A stretch of 8,445 nt of DNA from Clostridiales bacterium (GCA_019421725.1 JAHZES010000085.1:1-8445), one strand, 5' to 3'. Positions 1 to 6,316 are shown, counted from the first letter of the stretch. The notes: generated by a model not told the origin, from the letters alone. Translations and numbers: made by a program.

Positions 1-393
1 CTGGGCACAAATTGCCCCCGCCACCGGCTGCAGCCCACGCCCTTTGGCAACCGAGGCGCGTGTTCTGCGTTTCGGGCGATAAGGACGGTAGATATCTTCA
101 ATTTCCGCCAACGTCTGTGCATTTTCAAGCGCCGCCGAAATCTCCTCCGTCATAGCATCCAGCGCTTCGATCTGGCCCCGAACCTCCTCGCGGCGGGCGT
201 CCAGTCCGCGCAGATAAGCCAGCCGCTCACTTAATTCGCGGATCGTCTGATCGTCGAGTGAGCCGTGCGCCTCCTTGCGGTAACGCGCAATAAAGGGAAC
301 GGTGTTGCCCTCGTCGAGCAGCGAAATCACATTTTGCACCTGCCCCTGCTGCACGCCAAATTGTTTTGCCAAAATTGCTGCATAATCCATCAT
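1..393 (-). CDS. tex: Tex, S1-domain RNA-binding transcription accessory protein (N-terminal part)
   Basis: The visible 131 residues are the N-terminal region of Tex, a conserved cytoplasmic nucleic-acid-binding protein linked to transcription. The rest, expected to hold the YqgF-like, helix-hairpin-helix and S1 domains, lies beyond the left edge. What identifies it is the family signature LLDEGNTVPFIARYRKE (residues 25-41), then SLDDQTIRELSERLAYLR (44-61), a helical charged stretch, and IYRPYRPKRRTRASVAKGRG (about 103-122). The start is ATG at 393-391, which overlaps the TGA stop of the upstream Nudix gene as ATGA; a second ATG follows directly. An AAAGGA motif at 408-413, inside the end of the Nudix gene, is about 14 bases away, rather far, so translational coupling probably helps initiation. 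Family assignment is secure from recall of Tex sequences; the exact molecular job is not shown by the sequence. Confidence 0.93.
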   Translation of the reverse strand, partial: MMDYAAILAKQFGVQQGQVQNVISLLDEGNTVPFIARYRKEAHGSLDDQTIRELSERLAYLRGLDARREEVRGQIEALDAMTEEISAALENAQTLAEIEDIYRPYRPKRRTRASVAKGRGLQPVAGAICAQ

Positions 394-1145
394 GGAACTA
401 ATCGGGTCCTTTCATTTATATTGTCTTGCATCATATGGTGACGGTTCATCCAACTGACGGCGCTTTTCAGCACGCGCCGGTCGTTTTCAAAACGGAAAAA
501 ATTCATTGCCGCCGGATACGAGAGCCAACGGGCGCGCTCAATTTCCTCCTCCTGAACGGTCACCTCTCCGCTCCGGCTTTCCGCCAGAAAAAACACAACG
601 CGTTTGCTCGCGCAATTCCAGAGCGAATATCTGCTGACTGCGCGAAATCCCCGGCAAATCCGTACATTCAGTCCGGTTTCTTCCCACACTTCCCGCAGGG
701 CGGTCTGTTCCTCGCTTTCTCCCAATTCAACGTGCCCTTTCGGAAATCCCCAATTGCGTCCCTTTTTATTCTTTACAATCAAAAAACGCAGCTGGCCGCC
801 GTCCCGCCGAAAAATCACCGCGCCGCACGACTTTTCATAAAGGCAGCGCATCTCTCCGTCCTCCGGTGAAATGCGCAGCATCTGACGCAATTCCGGCTCA
901 TAAACCACGCGGTCGCGAACTCCGACAATCAATACCGGCGGCGTTCCTTCCCGGCGGATCCACAAAGCAAGCACGCGCCCGGTAAAGCGAACCGGCACGC
1001 GGCTGATTCCGACAACAAACGCTTCGCGGCGAACGGGCGCGTCTCCCCCGCTGCAAAAAATATGCCCGCGATAGGACAAAGCTCCCTCACGGGCATCTTC
1101 CTCCGACCTGCGGGCAGCGATCACTTCTACGATACTGCCCAGCAT
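390..1145 (-). CDS. Nudix hydrolase with N-terminal inorganic-pyrophosphatase-like domain
   Basis: A 251-residue protein in two parts. Residues from about 105 form a Nudix domain: GAVIFRR, KNKKGRNWGFPKGHVE, then a complete Nudix box from G137 to L159 that fits GX5EX7REUXEEXGU, with metal-binding residues R151, E152, E155 and E156. Nudix enzymes hydrolyse nucleoside diphosphates linked to another group; the closest style is the diadenosine-polyphosphate or (d)NTP-cleaning type, but the substrate cannot be read here. Residues 1 to about 95 resemble the front of family I inorganic pyrophosphatase (EAFVVGISRVPVRFTGRVLAL matches the DAYILGVDEPV..FTG..IAV pattern I recall), with acidic catalytic positions lost. 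Start ATG 1145 was chosen because GGGAAGGA (1156-1163) sits 10 bases upstream; a longer frame to 1211 has no such site. First gene of a unit with tex, overlapping it by four bases. Confidence 0.9.
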   Translation of the reverse strand: MLGSIVEVIAARRSEEDAREGALSYRGHIFCSGGDAPVRREAFVVGISRVPVRFTGRVLALWIRREGTPPVLIVGVRDRVVYEPELRQMLRISPEDGEMRCLYEKSCGAVIFRRDGGQLRFLIVKNKKGRNWGFPKGHVELGESEEQTALREVWEETGLNVRICRGFRAVSRYSLWNCASKRVVFFLAESRSGEVTVQEEEIERARWLSYPAAMNFFRFENDRRVLKSAVSWMNRHHMMQDNINERTRLVP

Positions 1146-1155
1146 AATTGTTCCG

Positions 1156-1163
1156 TCCTTCCC
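1156..1163 (-). promoter_or_regulatory. Ribosome binding site of the Nudix gene
   Basis: GGGAAGGA on the minus strand, 10 bases before ATG 1145. It decides the start against the in-frame upstream extension that reaches 1211. Confidence 0.75.
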
Positions 1164-1240
1164 TGCCGCTTTGTTGTTTTGCACAGACGGTACCCGTGTA
1201 AAACAGCGCAAAATTCCTGCGCAACGATTCCTTACCGTTT

Positions 1241-1269
1241 ATTTTACGAAAAAAACACAAAAATATCAA
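1241..1269 (-). promoter_or_regulatory. Sigma-A promoter for the Nudix-tex unit
   Basis: Read on the minus strand, the -35 box TTGATA (1269-1264) is followed by a 17-base, T-rich spacer and the -10 box TAAAAT (1246-1241). Transcription would begin near 1234, giving a leader of about 90 bases. In the leader a small hairpin GCGCA/TGCGC is possible, but nothing matches a riboswitch I know. The promoter faces away from the plus-strand promoter at 1342-1370, so the two units diverge from about 70 bases of shared upstream DNA. Confidence 0.7.
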
Positions 1270-1303
1270 GTCTGCCTTGTGACTTTTTTGCCTGACAACA
1301 CCT

Positions 1304-1333
1304 CGCCGTTTCATCCTCGCGGCAAAAACGGCG
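1304..1333. repeat. 8-bp inverted repeat between divergent promoters
   Basis: CGCCGTTT (1304-1311) and AAACGGCG (1326-1333) are perfect inverted copies separated by 14 bases. They lie between the -35 box of the minus-strand promoter (1264-1269) and that of the plus-strand promoter (1342-1347). The place suits an operator or an upstream hairpin, but no protein is known to bind it and no T-run follows, so it is not a terminator. It may be chance. Confidence 0.3.
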
Positions 1334-1341
1334 CTTGCCCC

Positions 1342-1370
1342 TTGACGGTTCCTTTTGCGGGATTTATACT
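1342..1370 (+). promoter_or_regulatory. Sigma-A promoter for the small-membrane-protein/AEC unit
   Basis: TTGACG (1342-1347), a 17-base spacer and TATACT (1365-1370) make a near-consensus housekeeping promoter. Transcription would start near 1377, giving a leader of about 40 bases before ATG 1417. Confidence 0.8.
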
Positions 1371-1416
1371 ATTGTTAAGTACTGCACACATCTGCCGTGC
1401 AGAAAGGATGAGCCGC

Positions 1417-1761
1417 ATGTTTGTCGCAATTATTTCCAGCCTGTTTTTTTTGGCCGTTGCGTGCCTTCTGCGCAGCGAACCGATGCGCAGCCTGCCGCTG
1501 CTGCAGCCGATTTCGCTTTATTTTTTTGCCGAGGCGGGGTGGACGCTGCTTTCCGGAATTTTGCTGCTCTGCTGGCGCGACGCCGCCGAGTGGGCATCGT
1601 TTGGACATTATGCACTGATGGCCGTCGCTGCCGGGTATGTGTTTTACTGCGGCTGCAGCGTTTACCAAATGCATAAGAAGAACGGCAGCGGTACGAACAA
1701 CGAGGACAAAGAAAACAAATGCGGCGAAGAAAAATCCCCCGGGCAGTCCCCCAAGGCTTAA
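1417..1761 (+). CDS. Small three-helix membrane protein of unknown function (first of a pair)
   Basis: A 114-residue protein I cannot assign to a family. It has three probable membrane segments, about residues 1-18, 30-52 (with W42 and W53 nearby) and 62-82, followed by a hydrophilic, Lys/Glu/Asn-rich tail from about 85 to 114, probably cytoplasmic or surface-exposed depending on orientation. The start ATG 1417 is chosen because AAAGGA (1403-1408) sits 8 bases before it; ATG 1408, in the same frame, overlaps that site, and the frame's long upstream extension to 1171 crosses the promoter. It is the first gene after the promoter at 1342-1370. The next gene encodes a protein of the same plan and similar size, so the two may be diverged paralogues that act together or with the AEC transporter; this is inference from layout only. 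Confidence 0.72.
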   Translation: MFVAIISSLFFLAVACLLRSEPMRSLPLLQPISLYFFAEAGWTLLSGILLLCWRDAAEWASFGHYALMAVAAGYVFYCGCSVYQMHKKNGSGTNNEDKENKCGEEKSPGQSPKA

Positions 1762-1773
1762 ATCCACTTTCTT

Positions 1774-1802
1774 CCGCCGATCCTGGATTCCGGATCCGGC
1801 GG
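1774..1802 (+). other. Intergenic stem-loop between the two small membrane protein genes
   Basis: CCGCCGATCC (1774-1783) can pair with GGATCCGGCGG (1792-1802) across an 8-base loop with one bulged base. It is followed by CTAATTTTATTG, which lacks an uninterrupted T-run, so it is at best a weak terminator. It more likely trims, stabilises or partly attenuates the shared transcript. Confidence 0.45.
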
Positions 1803-1837
1803 ACTAATTTTATTGAATAAGAAAGGTCGTTAGCAAA

Positions 1838-2230
1838 ATGTACGCTTATTTCATGGCAGCGGTTTGCGCCGCCTCCGGCCTGCTGCTGATTTTCCGCATG
1901 GGCAGGGAAAAAAAGCTGTATTATCCTCTCGGTGCGTTCCTGATCGCTTTAGGCGCGTGGGTCCTCGCCGATGAATTAACCGGCAAGGCGCTTTCCGGCA
2001 GCTGTGCCGTCTGGGTGCAGCGGGCCGTGCTGCTTGCGGTAATTGTGGCGCTGATCGTTGTGATGGTAAAAGACGCTCGCTCGTCCAAAGCGGCAGCGAC
2101 GGCCGGCACGGACGAAGACAACAGCTCCTCCGAAGAGCCTGAAGGCGCAGAGGACCCGACCGGCTCCGACGAGTCAAAAAAAGCCGATTCCTCCGGAGAA
2201 ACAGATGAAAACAGCAAAAATGTTCTATAA
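1838..2230 (+). CDS. Small three-helix membrane protein of unknown function with acidic tail (second of a pair)
   Basis: A 130-residue protein without a recognised family. Three probable membrane helices lie at about 2-19, 30-46 and 59-77, the second containing the GAWVLADELTG stretch with a central Trp at 41, as in the preceding protein. From about 79 to 130 follows a low-complexity tail rich in Ser, Glu, Asp and Gly (TDEDNSSSEEPEGAEDPTG region), strongly acidic and probably disordered. The start ATG 1838 has GAAAGG (1821-1826) 11 bases upstream. It is separated from the first small gene by 76 bases holding a stem-loop and from the AEC gene by 31 bases, so all three are probably cotranscribed. 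The acidic tail might bind cations or a basic partner; nothing in the sequence proves this. The reading frame is sound, but function is unknown. Confidence 0.75.
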   Translation: MYAYFMAAVCAASGLLLIFRMGREKKLYYPLGAFLIALGAWVLADELTGKALSGSCAVWVQRAVLLAVIVALIVVMVKDARSSKAAATAGTDEDNSSSEEPEGAEDPTGSDESKKADSSGETDENSKNVL

Positions 2231-2261
2231 AAAATAACTCTTTAAAAAGGGAGAAAATATC

Positions 2262-3188
2262 ATGCTGCAGGACATTCTTACGGTTGCGGGCCAGGTCCTT
2301 TCACTGTTCCTGATGATGGGGGTCGGCGCGCTGCTGACGCACCGCGGTAAAATTACGGAAGACGGCGTCTCCCAGATGTCATACATTTTGATGAATATCG
2401 TCGCTCCCTGCGTCATCATTGATTCGCTGCAGCGGGACAAGGATTTGACTGTTGTACGGGAAATGGGCATTGCCGCCGGTATCATTACGGCTTCCATCGC
2501 CATCGGTATTGCGTTCTCGTTTCTATTTTTCCGCAAAGAGCAGCCTGAAAACCGGCGGGTGCTCCGCTTTGCAATGACATTTTCCAATTGCGGCTACATG
2601 GGGCTGCCTCTGGTGCAGGCAACGTTGGGAGAATCGGCTATGGTGTATGCCGCTTCAGCCGTTATCGCCTTTAACGTTCTGGTCTGGACCGTCGGCATCG
2701 TGATGATGGGCGGCAAAAAAGAGGCTTCTGTCAAAAAAGCGCTACTTAACCCGGGTACCATCGGTTTTGTTATTGCATTCGCGCTCTTCTGGTTTGAGAT
2801 CCGGCTGCCGTCCGTGTTGGGCGGCACTGTTACCATGCTCGCCGCGCTGAACACGCCCGTCGCCATGATCGTTGTTGGAAGCTATGTGGCAAAGTCAAAT
2901 CTGCTGCGGTGCTTTTCGCAGGGCAGGCTGTACAAAATGGCGGCGCTGCGCCTGCTGATAATCCCCGCTGTGCTGACCGCTCTGTTTTACCCGTTTCATC
3001 TGCCGTACGAACTCTACGCGGCCTCGGTGCTCGTCGCCAGCGCTCCAACCGCTGCAATTACAACGATCTTTGCCACGCGCTATAAGCTTGACGCTTCGCT
3101 TGCCTCTCAGTGCGTCACACTTTGCACACTGCTTTCCATCCTCACCATGCCGGTGTTGGCAGCAGTGATCCGGGTCATCAGCGTATAA
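2262..3188 (+). CDS. AEC (auxin efflux carrier) family transporter
   Basis: A 308-residue integral membrane protein with about ten helices, the normal size and plan of bacterial AEC permeases, which are secondary carriers of organic acids or other small anions. Family marks are N45-IVAP-49 in the first half (the broken-helix NxxxP feature), FSNCGYMGLPL at 107-117, LLNPGTIGFVIA at 161-172, LNTPVAMIVVGSYVA at 196-210 and ASAPTAAITTIFATRY at 259-274. The start ATG 2262 has a good AAAGGGAG site (2246-2253) 8 bases upstream. It is the last gene of the plus-strand unit that begins at 1342, 31 bases after the acidic-tailed membrane protein. The substrate cannot be deduced: no metabolic enzyme gene is adjacent, and its companions are two membrane proteins of unknown role. 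Family assignment is firm. Confidence 0.92.
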   Translation: MLQDILTVAGQVLSLFLMMGVGALLTHRGKITEDGVSQMSYILMNIVAPCVIIDSLQRDKDLTVVREMGIAAGIITASIAIGIAFSFLFFRKEQPENRRVLRFAMTFSNCGYMGLPLVQATLGESAMVYAASAVIAFNVLVWTVGIVMMGGKKEASVKKALLNPGTIGFVIAFALFWFEIRLPSVLGGTVTMLAALNTPVAMIVVGSYVAKSNLLRCFSQGRLYKMAALRLLIIPAVLTALFYPFHLPYELYAASVLVASAPTAAITTIFATRYKLDASLASQCVTLCTLLSILTMPVLAAVIRVISV

Positions 3189-3201
3189 GCCGTTCGCATT
3201 T

Positions 3202-3241
3202 AAAAAGACCGTGAATTGTGCTCGGCGTCGGGTGCTTTTTT
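3202..3241 (+). terminator. Possible intrinsic terminator after the AEC gene
   Basis: AAAAAGACC (3202-3210) can pair with GGTGCTTTTT (3231-3240) with one bulged G, closing a loop of 20 bases, and a run of six T ends at 3241. The stem is A/T-rich and the loop large, so it is weaker than the terminator at 4838-4874. Its place, 13 bases after the stop and before the next promoter, is what supports it. Confidence 0.45.
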
Positions 3242-3255
3242 GTCAAAATCACAAA

Positions 3256-3285
3256 TTGACTTTTGCACCGCGGCAAGCGTATAAT
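3256..3285 (+). promoter_or_regulatory. Sigma-A promoter of the cation:proton antiporter gene
   Basis: TTGACT (3256-3261), an 18-base spacer and a perfect TATAAT (3280-3285). Transcription would start near 3292, leaving a leader of about 118 bases before ATG 3410 that contains the hairpin at 3330-3384. Confidence 0.85.
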
Positions 3286-3329
3286 AGAAAACTGAAATCT
3301 GAACTGTTTAAAATGGGTCTATCATTCAC

Positions 3330-3384
3330 AAAGACGGTCTCTGCGCCTTTGGAGCTTCTTGCAAAAGCGCAGAGGTCGTTTTTT
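3330..3384 (+). terminator. Terminator-like hairpin in the antiporter leader (possible attenuator)
   Basis: Bases 3330-3346 (AAAGACGGTCTCTGCGC) pair along their whole length with 3367-3383 (GCGCAGAGGTCGTTTTT), allowing three G-U pairs; after a C/A mismatch, TTTG/CAAA (3348-3351 with 3362-3365) extends the stem, leaving a 10-base loop. Six T (3379-3384) end the structure. This is the form of an intrinsic terminator, yet it lies downstream of the gene's promoter and upstream of its ribosome binding site, so it would stop transcription before the antiporter unless something interferes. Only about 40 bases precede it, too few for a large aptamer such as the c-di-AMP (ydaO) riboswitch. A weak competing pairing, GTCT (3317-3320) with AGAC (3332-3335), exists. 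Confidence 0.65.
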
Positions 3385-3395
3385 GCGCCTGAACC

Positions 3396-3402
3396 GGAGG
3401 AG
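3396..3402 (+). promoter_or_regulatory. Ribosome binding site of the antiporter gene
   Basis: GGAGGAG, 7 bases before ATG 3410. It selects ATG 3410 over the in-frame ATG 3404, which is only one base away from it. Confidence 0.75.
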
Positions 3403-3409
3403 AATGGAT

Positions 3410-4807
3410 ATGGAATTTGATGTCATGAACATTTTGTTCGACTGCGCCGTAATTTTGCTGGCCACCAAGCTGCTTGGTATGCTGACGCGCAAATTGGGTC
3501 TGCCCCAGGTCGTCGGCATGATCCTCGCCGGTCTGCTGATCGGCCCGGCTATCGTCAGCCGTCTCGGCATCGGCAGCTTTGGCGGCATCGTCAACCCCAG
3601 CACCGCCGAAATGGATGTGCTTCAAAGCTTCTCTCAAATCGGCGTGGTCTTTATTCTGTTCTCCAGTGGATTGGAGACCGATGTCAAGGAGTTGAAGCGC
3701 AGCGGCCTTGCCTCCACTGCGATCGCCTGTGCGGGCGTGCTCGTTCCCGTAGCGCTTGGTACCTTTGGCGCTTTGCTGTTTATGGGTTGGCCCGGCAAGC
3801 CGGCAAGCCATGGCATGATTATGAACGCGCTGTTTGTCGGTTGCATTTTGGCCGCAACCAGCGTTGGCATCACCGTAGAGACGCTGCGCGAACTTGGAAA
3901 ACTGAATACCCGCGTCGGTACTACGATTCTCAGCGCCGCCATTATCGACGACGTGCTCGGCATCATTACTCTCAGCATCATCACCGGGATGAACGGCGGC
4001 GGAAGCATCGGCGTAACGCTGCTCAAGGCGTTGGGGTTCTTCGCGTTTACCGTTGGGTTTGGGTTACTGCTCCGCTGGTTTTTCAAGCGGCTTGTTCAAA
4101 AATATCCGCATAAGCGCCGCACCGGCATTTTTGCGCTCGTCATGTGCTTTTTTTACGCGTTCTGCGCTGAAAGATTTTTCAGCATTGCCGCTATCACCGG
4201 CGCTTATATGGCCGGCCTGATGCTCAGCGGACTGGACGACACCTCATTTGTAGACCGCAGGGTTGTGGTAAGCGGTTATATGATTTTCACCCCCATGTTT
4301 TTTGCCTATATCGGTATCAGCGCAGACTTCAGCCATTTTCAGCTCTCCGGACTGATTTTTGCCATTGTTTTCGTACTGTTGGGTATCATCGGAAAGATTA
4401 TCGGCTGCGGCGGTATTGCACGTGCTTTTCATTATACAGGCCGCGAGTCCCTGACCATCGGCTGCGGCATGATCGCCCGCGGCGAGGTCGCCCTTGCCGT
4501 ATACGCTACCGGCCAAAGCCTGATTTATTACGAGAACGGCACTCTGGTCGGGATCGACCCATTGGTTGCGACTATTTTCCTGATCGTGTTTTCTTCCATC
4601 CTCTGCCCGATCCTGCTGAAGATGGTATTCAAGAACCAATCCCATCCGCCGGTGGAGGGCAGCACACGCAGAGTCTCCATTTCTTCCGAGGCAATTGACG
4701 ATCACCGTTCCGCCAGCGATCCTGCGACGGCAGCCCTGACGCCGCGCGGGGCAAAAGAAGCCTTTTCAACAATCACAGCGGCACAGCCGGATTCTGTAAA
4801 GGCGTAA
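3410..4807 (+). CDS. Cation:proton antiporter, CPA2/Kef-NapA type
   Basis: A 465-residue monovalent cation/proton antiporter of the inner membrane, with about 12-13 helices over residues 8-408. Family features: LGLPQVVGMILAGLLIGP (29-46), FSSGLETD (84-91), ATSVGIT in the helix break (149-155), the paired aspartates D180-D181 in AAIIDDVLGI, a conserved lysine in the IIGKIIG helix (K329), and GMIARGEVAL (353-362). An Asp-Asp pair plus the lysine is the pattern of electrogenic exchangers such as NapA; KefB/C have other residues there. The last 57 or so residues are hydrophilic, Ser/Ala-rich, and there is no TrkA-N/RCK nucleotide-binding domain, so it is not a full KefC. It is a single-gene unit with its own promoter, a leader hairpin and a strong terminator. 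Likely role: Na+ or K+ and pH homeostasis; the ion is not decided by sequence. Confidence 0.93.
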   Translation: MEFDVMNILFDCAVILLATKLLGMLTRKLGLPQVVGMILAGLLIGPAIVSRLGIGSFGGIVNPSTAEMDVLQSFSQIGVVFILFSSGLETDVKELKRSGLASTAIACAGVLVPVALGTFGALLFMGWPGKPASHGMIMNALFVGCILAATSVGITVETLRELGKLNTRVGTTILSAAIIDDVLGIITLSIITGMNGGGSIGVTLLKALGFFAFTVGFGLLLRWFFKRLVQKYPHKRRTGIFALVMCFFYAFCAERFFSIAAITGAYMAGLMLSGLDDTSFVDRRVVVSGYMIFTPMFFAYIGISADFSHFQLSGLIFAIVFVLLGIIGKIIGCGGIARAFHYTGRESLTIGCGMIARGEVALAVYATGQSLIYYENGTLVGIDPLVATIFLIVFSSILCPILLKMVFKNQSHPPVEGSTRRVSISSEAIDDHRSASDPATAALTPRGAKEAFSTITAAQPDSVKA

Positions 4808-4837
4808 TGCAGTAAAGAGTCCCGAACCGAAGCAAAC

Positions 4838-4874
4838 AAAAATGCCTGCAGCCTTCCGGCTGCAGGCATTTTTT
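4838..4874. terminator. Strong bidirectional terminator between convergent genes
   Basis: A perfect 16-bp stem, 4838-4853 with 4858-4873, closes a TTCC loop; the core is ATGCCTGCAGCC/GGCTGCAGGCAT. On the plus strand it ends in TTTTTT (4869-4874), and on the minus strand the matching A-run gives five T. It lies 30 bases after the antiporter stop and about 33 bases beyond the MATE stop (4907), so it can end transcription from both sides. Confidence 0.93.
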
Positions 4875-4906
4875 ACTATCCGGTTCCGCATGGCCGCCAA
4901 AAAGCG

Positions 4907-6316
4907 CTATACTTCTTCCGCTACGGTCTGCTGTACACTGACCGCAAGATTTCTTACCCAGATGCGTTTTTTGACAAGCACCAGACCAATAACCGCCTTG
5001 ATCCCGTCCGAAAACTGTGCAATCAGATAAACCGCCACGATCGGCAGCGCTGTTCCGTGGGTCAGCAGCCAGACGAGGGGCAGCGTTATGCACAAAACAT
5101 AAACGCTGTCGAACAAAAAGGTGATGCCTGTCCGCCCTCCGGAGCGCATTGTAAAATAAGTACAGTGCGCGACCGCATGCAGCGGCATTGTTGCGGCAGA
5201 AATCAGGATAAAGCTTGTTGCCAGCGCGCGCACGTTTTCCTCTGTATTGTAGAGCAGCGGAATAAACGGCGAGGCTGCCGCCAGCAAAGCGCCGATCAAA
5301 AGGCAAATCGCCGCCGCAAAAAAGGTAAGCTTGCGGTTGTCGTCGACGGCCTGCTCCGTTTCTCCTGCGCCGAGCCGCTGGCCAACGAGAATGGAAACCG
5401 ATGTTCCGAGCGCCATAAACACAATATTAAACAGATTGGAAACCGTTGTGGAAATGTTCAGCCCGGCGATCACCGCCAATCCCCGTACCGAGTACGCCTG
5501 CGTGACCGCAGCCATTCCAACCGACCAGAGAAGCTCGTTGATCATCAGCGGCGAACCCTTTTTTGTAACGCTGCTCAACAAAAGAGACGGAACCTTGACG
5601 GTGGAAAACAGACCGTGCAAAAAATCGAACCGGTCACGGTGACGGACAACTTCAAAAACGATTACGCCAATCTCCACAAAACGCGAAAGCACTGTGGCGA
5701 TTGCCGCGCCGGCCACACCGAGCACCGGAAAACCGAAATGGCCGAAAATCAGCAGATAGTTGAACACCAGATTGACCAGCACCGCAAGAATTCCCGCCTT
5801 CATCGGCAGCACCGTTTCTCCCGACTCCCGCAGAGTTCCCGCCAGGGCCTGCGTTAACGCGCTTGGAATTAGCCCAAACAGCATGATGATCAAATAAGTA
5901 TACCCCACCCGGAGCGTTTCTTCCGGGTTTCCGGCGCTTTCGCCGCCTTCGGAAAGGTAAAGTGAAAGCAGCGGCTCTCCGAACACCGCAAACACCGCTA
6001 TACACAGTACGCAGATGATCGCACAAATATAAAATTTCAGACGCAGCACATTGCGCACATTCTCATAATCGCCTCGGCCAAAAAACTGCGCGCCGAAAAT
6101 TCCCGCACCGGAAATCGCTCCGAAAATAAACAGATTAAACACAAAAATCAACTGGTTTGCAATCGCTACGCCGTTCATCTGCGTGGTACCGATCTGGCCA
6201 ACCATTAAATTATCCAACAGGCTTACGAAATTGGTAACTCCGTTCTGAACCATCACGGGAATCGCCACGGCAAATACCTTTCGATAAAAGGCTCTGTCTC
6301 CAATAAATTTTTTCAT
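4907..6316 (-). CDS. MATE family multidrug/toxin efflux transporter
   Basis: A 469-residue, twelve-helix MATE pump, the usual size, exporting cationic drugs or metabolites in exchange for Na+ or H+. The two-fold repeat is visible: LLDNLMVGQIG at 33-43 and ISGAGIFGAQFFGRGD at 68-83 in the first half match ALGTSVSILVGQRLGAGE at 302-319 in the second. RESGETVLPMKAG (163-175), NLVFNYLLIFG (182-192) and LGVAGAAIATVLSR (199-212) are typical. The start ATG 6316 is chosen because the family commonly begins MKK-IGD-AFY and a GGGAG site (6327-6331) is 10 bases upstream; an in-frame TTG at 6340 would add eight residues. It follows the uridine phosphorylase by 28 bases and is the last gene of the minus-strand row. 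Whether it exports a nucleoside-related compound is unknown; MATE genes are often placed without a functional link. Confidence 0.93.
   Translation of the reverse strand: MKKFIGDRAFYRKVFAVAIPVMVQNGVTNFVSLLDNLMVGQIGTTQMNGVAIANQLIFVFNLFIFGAISGAGIFGAQFFGRGDYENVRNVLRLKFYICAIICVLCIAVFAVFGEPLLSLYLSEGGESAGNPEETLRVGYTYLIIMLFGLIPSALTQALAGTLRESGETVLPMKAGILAVLVNLVFNYLLIFGHFGFPVLGVAGAAIATVLSRFVEIGVIVFEVVRHRDRFDFLHGLFSTVKVPSLLLSSVTKKGSPLMINELLWSVGMAAVTQAYSVRGLAVIAGLNISTTVSNLFNIVFMALGTSVSILVGQRLGAGETEQAVDDNRKLTFFAAAICLLIGALLAAASPFIPLLYNTEENVRALATSFILISAATMPLHAVAHCTYFTMRSGGRTGITFLFDSVYVLCITLPLVWLLTHGTALPIVAVYLIAQFSDGIKAVIGLVLVKKRIWVRNLAVSVQQTVAEEV

Noticed and set aside
1187..1238. ACGGTA/TACCGT pairing around the inner hairpin as a structured leader of the Nudix gene
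   Set aside because: The outer arm at 1233-1238 lies at or before the expected transcription start (near 1234), so it would mostly not be in the RNA.
3286..3409. c-di-AMP (ydaO) riboswitch ahead of the antiporter
   Set aside because: Only about 40 bases lie between the transcription start and the hairpin, too short for this class, and its conserved core motifs are not seen.
3326..4705. Several open frames on the minus strand opposite the antiporter gene
   Set aside because: They are antisense shadows of a firmly identified gene and show no recognisable protein family.
5057..5857. Open frame of 266 codons on the plus strand, opposite the MATE gene
   Set aside because: It lies wholly antisense to a well-recognised transporter, its protein is an implausible mix rich in Gln, His, Arg and Cys, and no ribosome binding site or family match is seen.
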